Origin: Legionellaceae bacterium
Lineage (GTDB): Bacteria; Pseudomonadota; Gammaproteobacteria; Legionellales; Legionellaceae
Direction: 5' to 3'
NCBI GenBank assembly: GCA_947504795.1
Contig: CANNJG010000054.1
Location: forward strand, 1 to 10,430
Length of the DNA: 10,430 nt
Below are positions 1 through 6,489 of the stretch, one piece after another. Below the pieces are notes generated by a model. That model saw only the letters and a program-made list of their open reading frames with translations, did no database searches and was not told where the DNA came from. The translations under genes were made by a program, and so were the position numbers. Numbering within the stretch: the first letter of the stretch is position 1; each line of letters opens with the position of its first letter.

Positions 1-840
1 AAGAGTTCAGGAAGCAGGGAGCCTTTCCTGTATTTAACCCCCAAATCTAAAAACCCATCTTCACAGACGACTTATGATTCTCCTTCCCCGAATCAAAGAA
101 GCAGGGATTCTGTCCAACATCACACAACCAACGATGGCACTCCCCCACTTAACCCAAACACGACTTTGGAAGTCACCTCTTCTTTTTGGCTGCTGGCCAT
201 CCAAAGTTGCTTCGCCATCAGCGGAGTATGTGCTGTGATAGCCTTAGTAACTTGTCCGCCTGTTGCAGCCTCGCTAGGATTGACGACTATTTTTGGCGTT
301 GCCGTGAGTGATATAACCGTGACCGCTATGTATGCGACTGGCACTGCTGCTTTGTTCGCAACAGGCTTATTTGCGACGACTTGTGATTCTCCTACCCCGA
401 ATCAAGGAAGCGGGGACTCTGTCCAACAGACGCCTTGTTCTGATGGTAGCGCAGATTATGACCAAATTTTTGATAATTCTGATAATTTTGATACTACCGT
501 ATGTTATGAACAATGTTTTGGTTCAACAACCCCTATAATAGTGGGTCACAATCCCATACTTGGTAAAAAAACGCCTTCGGAACCCACCTCTTCTTTTTGG
601 CTGCTGGCCATCCAAAGTTGCTTCGCCATCGGCGGAGTATGTGCTGTGATAGCCTTAGTAACTTGTCCGCCTGTTGCAGCCTCGCTGGGATTGACGACTA
701 TTTTGAGCGTTGCCGTGAGTGATATAACCGTGACTGCTATGTATGCGACTGGCGCTGCTGCTTTGTTCGTAACAGGCTTATTTGCAGTAATGCCGACAAG
801 CAATCAATCTGACGATAAGAATCGGCGTCCTCAACCTTAA
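1..840 (+). CDS. Repeated hydrophobic-module membrane protein, 5'-truncated
   Basis: The reading frame is open from the first base of the window to a TAA at 838-840 (279 codons), so the true start lies upstream. I recognise no known family. The visible protein alternates polar linkers with a hydrophobic module of about 67 residues that occurs twice (about residues 59-125 and 196-262). Each module starts SSFWLLAIQSCFAI and has one clear membrane segment, a TCPP turn, then a long Ala/Gly/Thr-rich hydrophobic stretch, so it probably forms a membrane hairpin or two to three helices. The linker after module 1 is rich in Asp, Ser, Asn and Cys. Residues 23-40 match the start of that linker, implying at least one more module upstream. 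The protein ends in a short polar tail (SDDKNRRPQP). The bilobed hydrophobic layout recalls Inc-type or type IV effector membrane proteins, but this is only an analogy. It converges on epmC with 11 bases between them. Confidence 0.72.
   Translation, partial: KSSGSREPFLYLTPKSKNPSSQTTYDSPSPNQRSRDSVQHHTTNDGTPPLNPNTTLEVTSSFWLLAIQSCFAISGVCAVIALVTCPPVAASLGLTTIFGVAVSDITVTAMYATGTAALFATGLFATTCDSPTPNQGSGDSVQQTPCSDGSADYDQIFDNSDNFDTTVCYEQCFGSTTPIIVGHNPILGKKTPSEPTSSFWLLAIQSCFAIGGVCAVIALVTCPPVAASLGLTTILSVAVSDITVTAMYATGAAALFVTGLFAVMPTSNQSDDKNRRPQP
66..119 (+). repeat. Linker repeat, partner of 375-428
   Basis: These 54 bases match 375-428 with 5 mismatches, both encoding TT(Y/C)DSP(S/T)PNQ followed by a Ser/Asp-rich run. 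The offset is 309 bases (103 codons), shorter than the 411-base module spacing. Linker length between modules therefore varies. A further hydrophobic module should end just before base 66 if the array continued with the same order, but bases 1-60 encode a polar stretch instead, so the linker is shuffled or the upstream unit differs. Confidence 0.85.
175..374 (+). repeat. Direct repeat, copy A (hydrophobic module)
   Basis: This 200-base stretch matches 586-785 with 7 mismatches by eye (about 96% identity) and no gap. The offset of 411 bases is exactly 137 codons, so the frame is kept. Several differences are silent or conservative (CTA/CTG, GACC/GACT context), and the rest change single residues (S/G, FG/LS, T/A, A/V). 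The near identity at DNA level suggests recent duplication or ongoing gene conversion rather than old convergent hydrophobicity. Confidence 0.93.
586..785 (+). repeat. Direct repeat, copy B (hydrophobic module)
   Basis: Second copy of the 200-base module at 175-374. Similarity stops sharply after TTATTTGC: copy A continues into the acidic linker, while copy B continues into the short C-terminal tail and the stop codon. Copy B is therefore the terminal unit of the array. Confidence 0.93.
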
Positions 841-851
841 AACAAACCTGC

Positions 852-1361
852 CTAACGGTCACAAAGGCCAAGGCCTTGATAATAATCCAATAATACCCGA
901 TGAAATTGCTGCGCGCGTCCAGACAAACCGGTTTGCTGATATCGCAACATTTGCTGGGTAACTGCCGATTGGAACGCGTCACGTTCGGCTGGTGTGCTAT
1001 TAAGATTGTCAAAACTTAACTGAAACGGATACCCGGTTGCCTTGGATAACAGCCATTCCAATGCTTGGGGCTTCACTTCCACTTGCTGAAATAATGCTTG
1101 CTCCACTGGGGTTCGGCCATCGGGGATATACCAATAGCCATAATCTGCCAATGTCCGCCGCGCTTTGCCAGCAAGCAACCAGTGCGCACATTCATGTAAC
1201 GCTGAGCTAAAAAACCCATGCGCAAAATAGATCGTGTGGTAAAGCTTATCTGAATACGCAGGTTCATAAAGAGGCTCATCCACGCCATAGGCTAATTGGG
1301 TTTGATACCTATCCATAAAACAGCGATTAAACAGTTTAATTAAATCATCAGGATGATGCAT
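852..1361 (-). CDS. epmC: Elongation factor P hydroxylase EpmC (YfcM family)
   Basis: Predicted cytoplasmic hydroxylase acting last in EF-P modification: after EpmA and EpmB attach beta-lysine to a conserved EF-P lysine, EpmC hydroxylates that lysine. The 169 residues cover almost the whole family length (E. coli about 180), lacking only a short C-terminal extension. Family landmarks are visible: DEPLYEPA near residues 28-35, FAHGFFSSALHECAHW (46-61) containing the HExxH-like metal site H56-E57-H60, GKARR (65-69), DYGYWYIPDGR (73-83), and VEVKPQALEWL (94-104). The ATG at 1361 has only a weak Shine-Dalgarno sequence, but its MHHPDDLI beginning aligns with the family N-terminus. No epmA, epmB or efp is in the window, so the pathway must be completed elsewhere. 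It is divergent from the DUF3579 gene and convergent with the repeat-protein gene. Confidence 0.93.
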   Translation of the reverse strand: MHHPDDLIKLFNRCFMDRYQTQLAYGVDEPLYEPAYSDKLYHTIYFAHGFFSSALHECAHWLLAGKARRTLADYGYWYIPDGRTPVEQALFQQVEVKPQALEWLLSKATGYPFQLSFDNLNSTPAERDAFQSAVTQQMLRYQQTGLSGRAQQFHRVLLDYYQGLGLCDR

Positions 1362-1406
1362 GGCGGTACTCGCATGTGTATAAGTCTGGGATGATCCTTG
1401 AAATAA

Positions 1407-1415
1407 TGCTATACT
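1407..1415 (+). promoter_or_regulatory. Extended -10 promoter for DUF3579 gene
   Basis: TGCTATACT fits the TGnTATAAT extended -10 consensus with one mismatch in the hexamer and lies 30 bases before the ATG at 1446. No good -35 hexamer is at the right distance, which is acceptable for extended -10 promoters. It lies in the 84-base divergent gap between epmC and the DUF3579 gene. Confidence 0.45.
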
Positions 1416-1445
1416 AGACCACTTCGATTTAAAATGTAGTCATGC

Positions 1446-1733
1446 ATGGCTGATCCCAAAGACAAACCTATCGTCATTGAAGGTGTAACCACTCAAGGCA
1501 AAGAATTTCGCCCCAGTGATTGGGCCGAACGCATGAGTGGAACATTAGCCAGTTTCAAAAATAGTCGTATCCATTACTCGCCATTACTCCAACCTAGCAT
1601 CAACCATGAAGGGTATAAATGCGTGATACTCGATCCCAAACTTAAAGAATCAAGCCCACAAGTTTACCAGTCTATTTTAGATTTTGCCAAAGCTAATCAC
1701 TTGAAAATTTGTGGCGAGAAGGATGAAGAATAG
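1446..1733 (+). CDS. DUF3579 domain protein
   Basis: A 95-residue soluble protein that I recognise as DUF3579, a small proteobacterial family of unknown function. Hallmarks are the N-terminal IEGVTTQGKEFRPSDWAERMSG (residues 10-31), a central HYSPLLQPSINHEGYKCVILDPKLKE (43-68) where the family carries a YSPxxxP...GxKCVxxDxxL pattern, and a final short helix. There is no signal peptide, membrane segment or catalytic motif. The ATG at 1446 is the only sensible start because the ATG at 1442 runs into a stop after three codons. It converges with the DotE/IcmC-like gene, nine bases away. I assign no function. Confidence 0.85.
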   Translation: MADPKDKPIVIEGVTTQGKEFRPSDWAERMSGTLASFKNSRIHYSPLLQPSINHEGYKCVILDPKLKESSPQVYQSILDFAKANHLKICGEKDEE

Positions 1734-1742
1734 CGAGAAAGT

Positions 1743-2282
1743 CTAGGACTGAATCCCTGAAAAAATAAACAATTGTTCCAATACGTAATTCAGCATATTC
1801 ACAGTGGAGTGAAAGTTAATAGCCCCTAATCCCGCTATTAAAAACAGTAAGCCCTTTAATCCATGACTCGACTTACCCTGATCTGGATTGCTAGAATGCG
1901 CCAGCAACACACAGCCTCGTAAAAACCAAACAATACCGATGGTTCCAATTAAGATCTCTATCGCGTTATAAATATCATAGGGGTTATACCCCGAATATTC
2001 TAAAATACTCGTCCCTGCTCCAAATAACGTATTGGACAATTCACCCAACATACTAGGCAAATACAACATGGCTGTACCTGAAAGAAAATAAGCATAAGGT
2101 ACCCAGGATTTTGAGGACTCTCCTCCCTGCGTTCCTTTTTCTTGATTTTGTCTAAACTTTCCAAGCGCTGACATGATAAAGGTAATCCCTAACAAATAAG
2201 ATAATCCGCCCAATAAGTTTTGCACAGCTGGCAAAGAGCGGCTTAGATTACTCAACATAGCGACTAAATCATCATTACCCAT
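1743..2282 (-). CDS. DotE/IcmC-like type IVB secretion membrane protein
   Basis: A 179-residue inner-membrane protein. Its N-terminus MGNDDLVAMLSNLSRSLPAV, the following helix (about 23-40), a second helix ending YLPSMLG (64-80), NTLFG (84-88), a third helix with WFLRGCVLLA (108-128) and a final HGLKGLLFLIAGLGAINF helix (140-157) resemble DotE/IcmC and the related DotV/IcmD-type small membrane proteins of Dot/Icm and IncI transfer systems. These proteins sit in the inner-membrane part of the secretion machine. The length is close to that of Legionella IcmC (about 190). The ATG at 2282 is preceded by GAGAG at a good distance. No other dot/icm gene is next to it, unlike the usual icm cluster, so it may be a dispersed core gene or a paralogue. 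The identification is by pattern memory, not alignment. Confidence 0.65.
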   Translation of the reverse strand: MGNDDLVAMLSNLSRSLPAVQNLLGGLSYLLGITFIMSALGKFRQNQEKGTQGGESSKSWVPYAYFLSGTAMLYLPSMLGELSNTLFGAGTSILEYSGYNPYDIYNAIEILIGTIGIVWFLRGCVLLAHSSNPDQGKSSHGLKGLLFLIAGLGAINFHSTVNMLNYVLEQLFIFSGIQS

Positions 2283-2310
2283 ATGCGACTCTCATGATTT
2301 TAAATAACGC

Positions 2311-2338
2311 TTGCAAAGTATAAATTTTCCCCTATAGT
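2311..2338 (+). promoter_or_regulatory. Sigma70-type promoter for reductase-aldolase operon
   Basis: TTGCAA (2311-2316) and TATAGT (2333-2338) are separated by 16 bases and match the -35 and -10 consensus at 4/6 and 5/6. Transcription would begin near 2345, giving a leader of roughly 27 bases before the ATG at 2372. The site lies in the divergent gap with the DotE/IcmC-like gene. Confidence 0.5.
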
Positions 2339-2371
2339 TAGGAGCTTTATTATTATTGCTTATCATATACC

Positions 2372-3103
2372 ATGGCCATTACCCTATTTCAGTTTAAGCT
2401 TTTAAGTACGCAGATGTTGACGCCTTCTGTGAAACAATTTTTCATCAGCAATATTCAACAGCCTAGCTTTGATTTCATTCCGGGTCAATTTATTACGATA
2501 CACTTCGAGCATTCCGGGAAAATGCTAAAACGTTCTTATTCGATTGCTAATCCTCCAACAAACGATCATTCCATTGAATTTGCAGCAAGCCATGTCGAGT
2601 CGGGACCTGGTACGGACTATCTGTTTAACCTCAAACCAGAGGATACGCTGCAGGTTTCGGGCCCATTTGGACGTTTGATTTTGAAAGAAGAAACCCCCAA
2701 ACGTTATATTTTTGTTGCCACTAGCACTGGGATCACCCCCTATCGATCCATGATTTCACGGTTACAACAGCGCCTAGAAGCGCATCCTGAATTGTCAATT
2801 GTGGTCTTAGAAGGGGTTCAAACACAACACGATCTTCTATACGCCGATGATTTTTTAAGGTGGGCAGCCCAAACCCCTCGGGTTATTTTTAGAGGATTTT
2901 TGAGCCGCGAGCAATGCAACGAACCTCATTTGCATCATGGCTATGTGCAACATGGGTTTGCAGATTTGCAACTCAACCCCACTGAAGATCATGTTTATTT
3001 ATGCGGGAACCCTGCTATGATTGACGACGCGTTCCAGTTATTACAAAACCAAGGGTTTTCTTCTCAGCATATTATTCGAGAAAAATATATTTCATCAAAG
3101 TAG
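2372..3103 (+). CDS. Ferredoxin/flavodoxin-NADP reductase
   Basis: A 243-residue cytoplasmic flavoprotein that moves electrons between NADPH and ferredoxin or flavodoxin. The N-terminal FAD-binding barrel has PGQFITIHF (37-45), the RSYSIANPP flavin motif (54-62) and GPFG (97-100). The C-terminal nucleotide domain has VATSTGITPYRSM (115-127), the CGNP loop (211-214) and a final REKY. No cysteine cluster for an added 2Fe-2S domain is present, so it is a stand-alone reductase. No strong ribosome binding site precedes the ATG at 2372; it is chosen because the FAD domain starts immediately after it. The stop is 10 bases before the aldolase start, so the two are probably co-transcribed. The preferred partner (ferredoxin or flavodoxin) cannot be read from the sequence. 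Confidence 0.87.
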   Translation: MAITLFQFKLLSTQMLTPSVKQFFISNIQQPSFDFIPGQFITIHFEHSGKMLKRSYSIANPPTNDHSIEFAASHVESGPGTDYLFNLKPEDTLQVSGPFGRLILKEETPKRYIFVATSTGITPYRSMISRLQQRLEAHPELSIVVLEGVQTQHDLLYADDFLRWAAQTPRVIFRGFLSREQCNEPHLHHGYVQHGFADLQLNPTEDHVYLCGNPAMIDDAFQLLQNQGFSSQHIIREKYISSK

Positions 3104-3113
3104 AGGCTTAATT

Positions 3114-4142
3114 ATGTATTATGACGAACTATCAAACACGATTGACCATATCGTTCAACCCGGTAAAGGGATTTTAGCCGCGGATGAGAGCAACAGTACT
3201 ATCGGCAAACGCTTTGCGTCTATTCAATTAGACAATACACCTGACAATCGCTGTGCTTATCGCTTATTGTTAGCGACTACTCCTGACTTAGAAAGATACA
3301 TCAGTGGGGTCATTCTATATGAAGAAACGTTTGCAAACCGAGACACACAAGGCCGTTCTATTCCAGAATTGTTACTTGCTAAAGATATCTTACCTGGGGT
3401 AAAAGTAGATAAAGGCTTGAAAATATTGGCGAACACCTCGGATGAACAAATAACCATAGGGTTAGACGATCTTCAAGAACGCTTAGCCTCGTTTAAAGAA
3501 CAAGGTGCGAAATTCGCAAAATGGCGAAATGTGTTTACCATTTCAGACTGCACGCCGAGTTTAAGCGCGATTAAATCAGGCGCGGAAACCCTGGCGCGTT
3601 ATGCAGCTATGTGCCAAGCCGTTGGTCTTGTTCCTATTGTTGAGCCTGAACTGTTAATGGATGGCGATCATTCGATCGATCATTGTGCTGAAGCCTCTGA
3701 ATTAGTGTTACATGAGGTATTTAATGCGCTATTTTTGCATCAAGTTGCCTTAGAGCATATCATTCTTAAGCCCAGCATGGTGACGTGTGGAAAAGACTTT
3801 AAACCCTTTAGTGATCCAAAAGATATTGCTGACTATACCTTGAGCGTGTTTAGTAATACCGTATTACCGGCTGTACCCTCGATTAATTTTCTTTCTGGAG
3901 GGCAAACGCCGGACCAAGCTACAAAAAATTTAAATGAGATCAACAATTGCGGCGAGCAACCTTGGAACTTAAGTTTTTCTTTTGGCCGCGCGTTGCAAGA
4001 AGAGTGCTTGCAAGCTTGGAAAGGTAAAGCGGCTAACGTGTCAAAGGCGCAAAATGTTTTATTACACCGCGCGCAATTAAACAGTGCTGCTTGTTTGGGT
4101 GAGTATAAAGTGCCTGCCTGTAACATTTCAGAAAAAGCATAA
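3114..4142 (+). CDS. fba: Class I fructose-1,6-bisphosphate aldolase
   Basis: Cytoplasmic glycolytic/gluconeogenic enzyme interconverting fructose-1,6-bisphosphate with dihydroxyacetone phosphate and glyceraldehyde-3-phosphate by a Schiff-base mechanism. The 342 residues belong to the animal/plant-type class I family: GKGILAADES (17-26, D24), FAKWR (134-138, K136), the acid/base glutamate in IVEPELLMDGDH (E177), the Schiff-base lysine in ILKPSMVTCG (K219), and FLSGGQTP near residue 260. A longer in-frame reading begins at 3021, inside the reductase gene; the ATG at 3114 is preferred because AGAGG (3102-3106) lies seven bases before it and homology begins there. The C-terminus lacks the terminal tyrosine of the vertebrate enzymes. 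It is the second gene of the reductase-aldolase operon. Many proteobacteria rely on class II aldolase, so the class is notable. Confidence 0.95.
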   Translation: MYYDELSNTIDHIVQPGKGILAADESNSTIGKRFASIQLDNTPDNRCAYRLLLATTPDLERYISGVILYEETFANRDTQGRSIPELLLAKDILPGVKVDKGLKILANTSDEQITIGLDDLQERLASFKEQGAKFAKWRNVFTISDCTPSLSAIKSGAETLARYAAMCQAVGLVPIVEPELLMDGDHSIDHCAEASELVLHEVFNALFLHQVALEHIILKPSMVTCGKDFKPFSDPKDIADYTLSVFSNTVLPAVPSINFLSGGQTPDQATKNLNEINNCGEQPWNLSFSFGRALQEECLQAWKGKAANVSKAQNVLLHRAQLNSAACLGEYKVPACNISEKA

Positions 4143-4157
4143 TTCCAGATTAACATC

Positions 4158-4189
4158 GTCGCCTCGATAGCACACTGGATCCAGGCGAC
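4158..4189. terminator. Possible hairpin between convergent genes
   Basis: GTCGCCT (4158-4164) and AGGCGAC (4183-4189) form a perfect 7-base-pair GC-rich stem with an 18-base loop between the aldolase stop and the end of the outer-membrane lipoprotein gene. Neither side has a T tract, so it is not a classical intrinsic terminator. It may still slow or end transcription from both directions. Confidence 0.3.
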
Positions 4190-4199
4190 CATCCACCTA

Positions 4200-5645
4200 T
4201 CAATCTACAATTGTCCTCCAAGCCACACCCAATGGATCAAATTTACCCTGCATAAGCATTTTATGCTCCGAATGTGGTTTATACCCGTATCCCACAGCCA
4301 AATCTTGATATAAGTTAATGATGGCCATTGTTTGATCTATCTTGCGTTTATTCACTAACACCCGTAATTCGTCTAATTTAACTTTCTCACCCAATAACCC
4401 GAGATAACTGGCAATACCCCGATCATACAAGTCACGATTCAATTGATAAGCTTGTTTGCTAGACTCTTTAGCTGCAACCGTTTCTATCAATCGCTGGGTG
4501 AAAAACTCATGAGAAGCTAAATCATTATCCACATCGCGTAGGACCTTACGTAAGATGTCTACATAGTGATAATAAGCAGCTTTTGATTGACCGCGTGCTT
4601 TCTTTAAATCACCTAACGAAGTCAGTGTTATGAAAGGTTGAGTGAGAAGGGCTTGATTGAAGTAAATAGGCATACCTAAGGTAGACCCATTTGGAATTGT
4701 TGCAATATCACCTCTGGCCATACTGAGATTAATACTGGGCAAAAAGTTGGAAAGCGCAACACCAATACCTGCACGGGTTGCTTTGAGCGCTTCTGTAGCC
4801 GCAATCATGTCGGGTCTATGTTCAATCACTAACAGCGGCAGGGTGCCTATGACCATATGTTGGCTATCCACTTGTGCAAATTGCTGCTTGAACTCAAAAG
4901 CACAAGGATTTTGGTTCATCAAATACCGTAAAGCGTTTTGGGTGTACACCAAGTTTTTTTCGACGATTTTTTCTTCAGCGCGAATTAATTCCAGTTTTGT
5001 CCTGGCTTTAGCAATATTAATATTCGTCGCTATCCCACCTTTGGCTGCACCAATGTTGATGTCCAGTGATTGACTTAAATCGCTTTCAATTGTTTTTAAT
5101 AGTTGCAATTCTTCCGTCTGCGCCAAGTGGCTGAAATAACTTCCGGCTATTTGCGCAATCACGGTTAATCGCACGCTATTTCGCATCCCTTGAGTCACTT
5201 TCACTTCATGACGTGCTTTTTGTTGGGCTTTAATTTGATTGAACACGTTTATCGTATAATTGGGAAAAACAGCCAGTAATACCCCTGGATAGCCTAAATA
5301 AGGAAAAGAAGAATAACCTACCCCCCCAGCTAGAGTGGGAATCCAATTATATTCAATGCGCTTCAATTCACCTTGCGCTGCTTCAACATTTGCCATCGCT
5401 ACTTGAATATCATTGTTGTAGCGCAGTCCCCGAGCAATCAAATGATTCAAGGCAGGATCATGGTATTGATGCCACCAAGGGAAACAAACTTCTGTCTTGG
5501 CCGTTTTCGTCATATGACGATCGATACTAGACCAATCTTTAGGAATATTAATAGGTTGTTTCAACGACTGATGCGGATCTAAAATACAAGCCGTCAATCC
5601 CAAAGACCATCCTAAAAAGAACAAGTTACGTAGGCAACGGATCAC
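4200..5645 (-). CDS. NodT-type outer-membrane efflux lipoprotein (TolC-like)
   Basis: Outer-membrane channel of a tripartite efflux pump, 481 residues, the usual size for NodT-type factors. It starts with a lipoprotein signal: hydrophobic residues 8-17 and lipobox LTAC with C20 as the acylated cysteine. Two outer-membrane-factor repeats follow. The first opens with WWHQYHDPALNHLI (57-70) and NNDIQVAMANVEAA (77-90); the second has HRPDMIAATEALKATRAGIG (276-295) and FLPSINLS (301-308), then long helices to about residue 450. The start is GTG at 5645, supported by AAGGAA six bases upstream and by the lipobox; the next in-frame ATG would remove the signal. The start overlaps the end of the upstream FUSC gene by 20 bases. 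It is the last gene of the operon. Confidence 0.92.
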   Translation of the reverse strand: MIRCLRNLFFLGWSLGLTACILDPHQSLKQPINIPKDWSSIDRHMTKTAKTEVCFPWWHQYHDPALNHLIARGLRYNNDIQVAMANVEAAQGELKRIEYNWIPTLAGGVGYSSFPYLGYPGVLLAVFPNYTINVFNQIKAQQKARHEVKVTQGMRNSVRLTVIAQIAGSYFSHLAQTEELQLLKTIESDLSQSLDINIGAAKGGIATNINIAKARTKLELIRAEEKIVEKNLVYTQNALRYLMNQNPCAFEFKQQFAQVDSQHMVIGTLPLLVIEHRPDMIAATEALKATRAGIGVALSNFLPSINLSMARGDIATIPNGSTLGMPIYFNQALLTQPFITLTSLGDLKKARGQSKAAYYHYVDILRKVLRDVDNDLASHEFFTQRLIETVAAKESSKQAYQLNRDLYDRGIASYLGLLGEKVKLDELRVLVNKRKIDQTMAIINLYQDLAVGYGYKPHSEHKMLMQGKFDPLGVAWRTIVD

Positions 5646-6489
5646 GATCGGTTCCTTGTGTATAGGGAAATGACTCTAATTGCTTCATCTGCTCTTTAAC
5701 AGTCAAAATCAGCGCTGCATCACTTTTCGGCGCCAATGAAAACAATTGATAGAGCGCCATGAGGATGGTCGAGACCCTGCCATGAAACGCATCCATCTCA
5801 GAAAGAGCCTGTTCTTGCAAAGCATAATCGTGTTTTGCGGTCAGTTCAAATGCTCGCATTTCTTCAATCTTAGCGTGGCAGGAAGCACTCAGCTTTAGAA
5901 AATGCGCCCTTTTAAGAGGACGACTCACCAAAATATCTAGTAATTGATCTAATTCACTCATAATAATTCGCTCCAAATTCCGACCAAATACTTGGGTCAT
6001 TTTTTTATTTTTAAATACGACCCCTTCAAAAAACATACAAATCAAAAACGCAATTAACGTTGCTCGAAAATAATCAAAAAAGAATTCAGAAACCGAATAC
6101 TCCGCCGGCGTAAAATAAGCGGTCCCCAATGTGGTTAAGGTCACAGTGAAGATAGTAGGATAGGAGTAAAATTTGCCTAATGAAAAAAAAGAAAAAAACA
6201 CCGCTATCGGAATAAACGTCAACATTAAACGGTAATCTAATATCCCTAATAACCAGAGAAAATAAGATAATAGCAAGCCAATTAAAGTACCCCAAAAGCG
6301 ATGTAAGGTACGATGCATACTCGCTCCAGCATCAAAACCAACATAAATCATCATCACCACAAAACCAATCCAACCCGCTTTGGGGAATTGCAATAAACGT
6401 TCAATCAACAAGGTCGTGGCATAGACCATACAGATTTGTAATGCGCGCATAGACCGATAAACTATGATTTTTGACACAGATAATTCCAT
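5626..6489 (-). CDS. FUSC-family half-transporter, second subunit
   Basis: A 287-residue inner-membrane protein. An N-terminal block of about six hydrophobic segments (roughly 17-33, 39-52, 64-84, 88-105, 111-126, 140-158) precedes a soluble, partly helical cytoplasmic region of about 130 residues. GASMHRTLHRFWGTLIGLLL (55-74) matches the conserved FUSC/AaeB/YccS pattern in which an RxxxRxxGT stretch enters a helix. Full-length aromatic-acid exporters (AaeB, fusaric acid resistance) carry two such blocks in one chain of about 650 residues; this protein has one. The ATG at 6489 overlaps the preceding FUSC gene by 28 bases and has a poor ribosome binding site, pointing to translational coupling. 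Substrate unknown; aromatic acids or xenobiotics are the family precedent. Confidence 0.8.
   Translation of the reverse strand: MELSVSKIIVYRSMRALQICMVYATTLLIERLLQFPKAGWIGFVVMMIYVGFDAGASMHRTLHRFWGTLIGLLLSYFLWLLGILDYRLMLTFIPIAVFFSFFSLGKFYSYPTIFTVTLTTLGTAYFTPAEYSVSEFFFDYFRATLIAFLICMFFEGVVFKNKKMTQVFGRNLERIIMSELDQLLDILVSRPLKRAHFLKLSASCHAKIEEMRAFELTAKHDYALQEQALSEMDAFHGRVSTILMALYQLFSLAPKSDAALILTVKEQMKQLESFPYTQGTDRDPLPT

Noticed and set aside
120..803. Two minus-strand open frames at 120-344 and 546-803 that are nearly identical to each other
   Set aside because: They are the antisense reading of the duplicated hydrophobic module; their similarity follows from the DNA repeat, and the plus frame is continuous from base 1 to 840.
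1..840. CRISPR or satellite array interpretation of the left-end repeats
   Set aside because: Units are about 200 bases, coding and in frame, with no short palindromic repeats or uniform spacers.
863..880. AAGGCC/GGCCTT inverted repeat near the end of epmC, considered as a bidirectional terminator
   Set aside because: The arms are separated by only two bases, no T tract follows, and it lies inside the epmC coding sequence.
3021..3113. N-terminal extension of the aldolase into the reductase gene
   Set aside because: The extra 31 residues overlap the reductase coding sequence, have no family counterpart, and a good ribosome binding site precedes the ATG at 3114.
3833..4192. 119-codon minus-strand open frame at the aldolase 3' end
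   Set aside because: Shadow of the aldolase coding frame; the conserved aldolase C-terminus occupies the plus strand.
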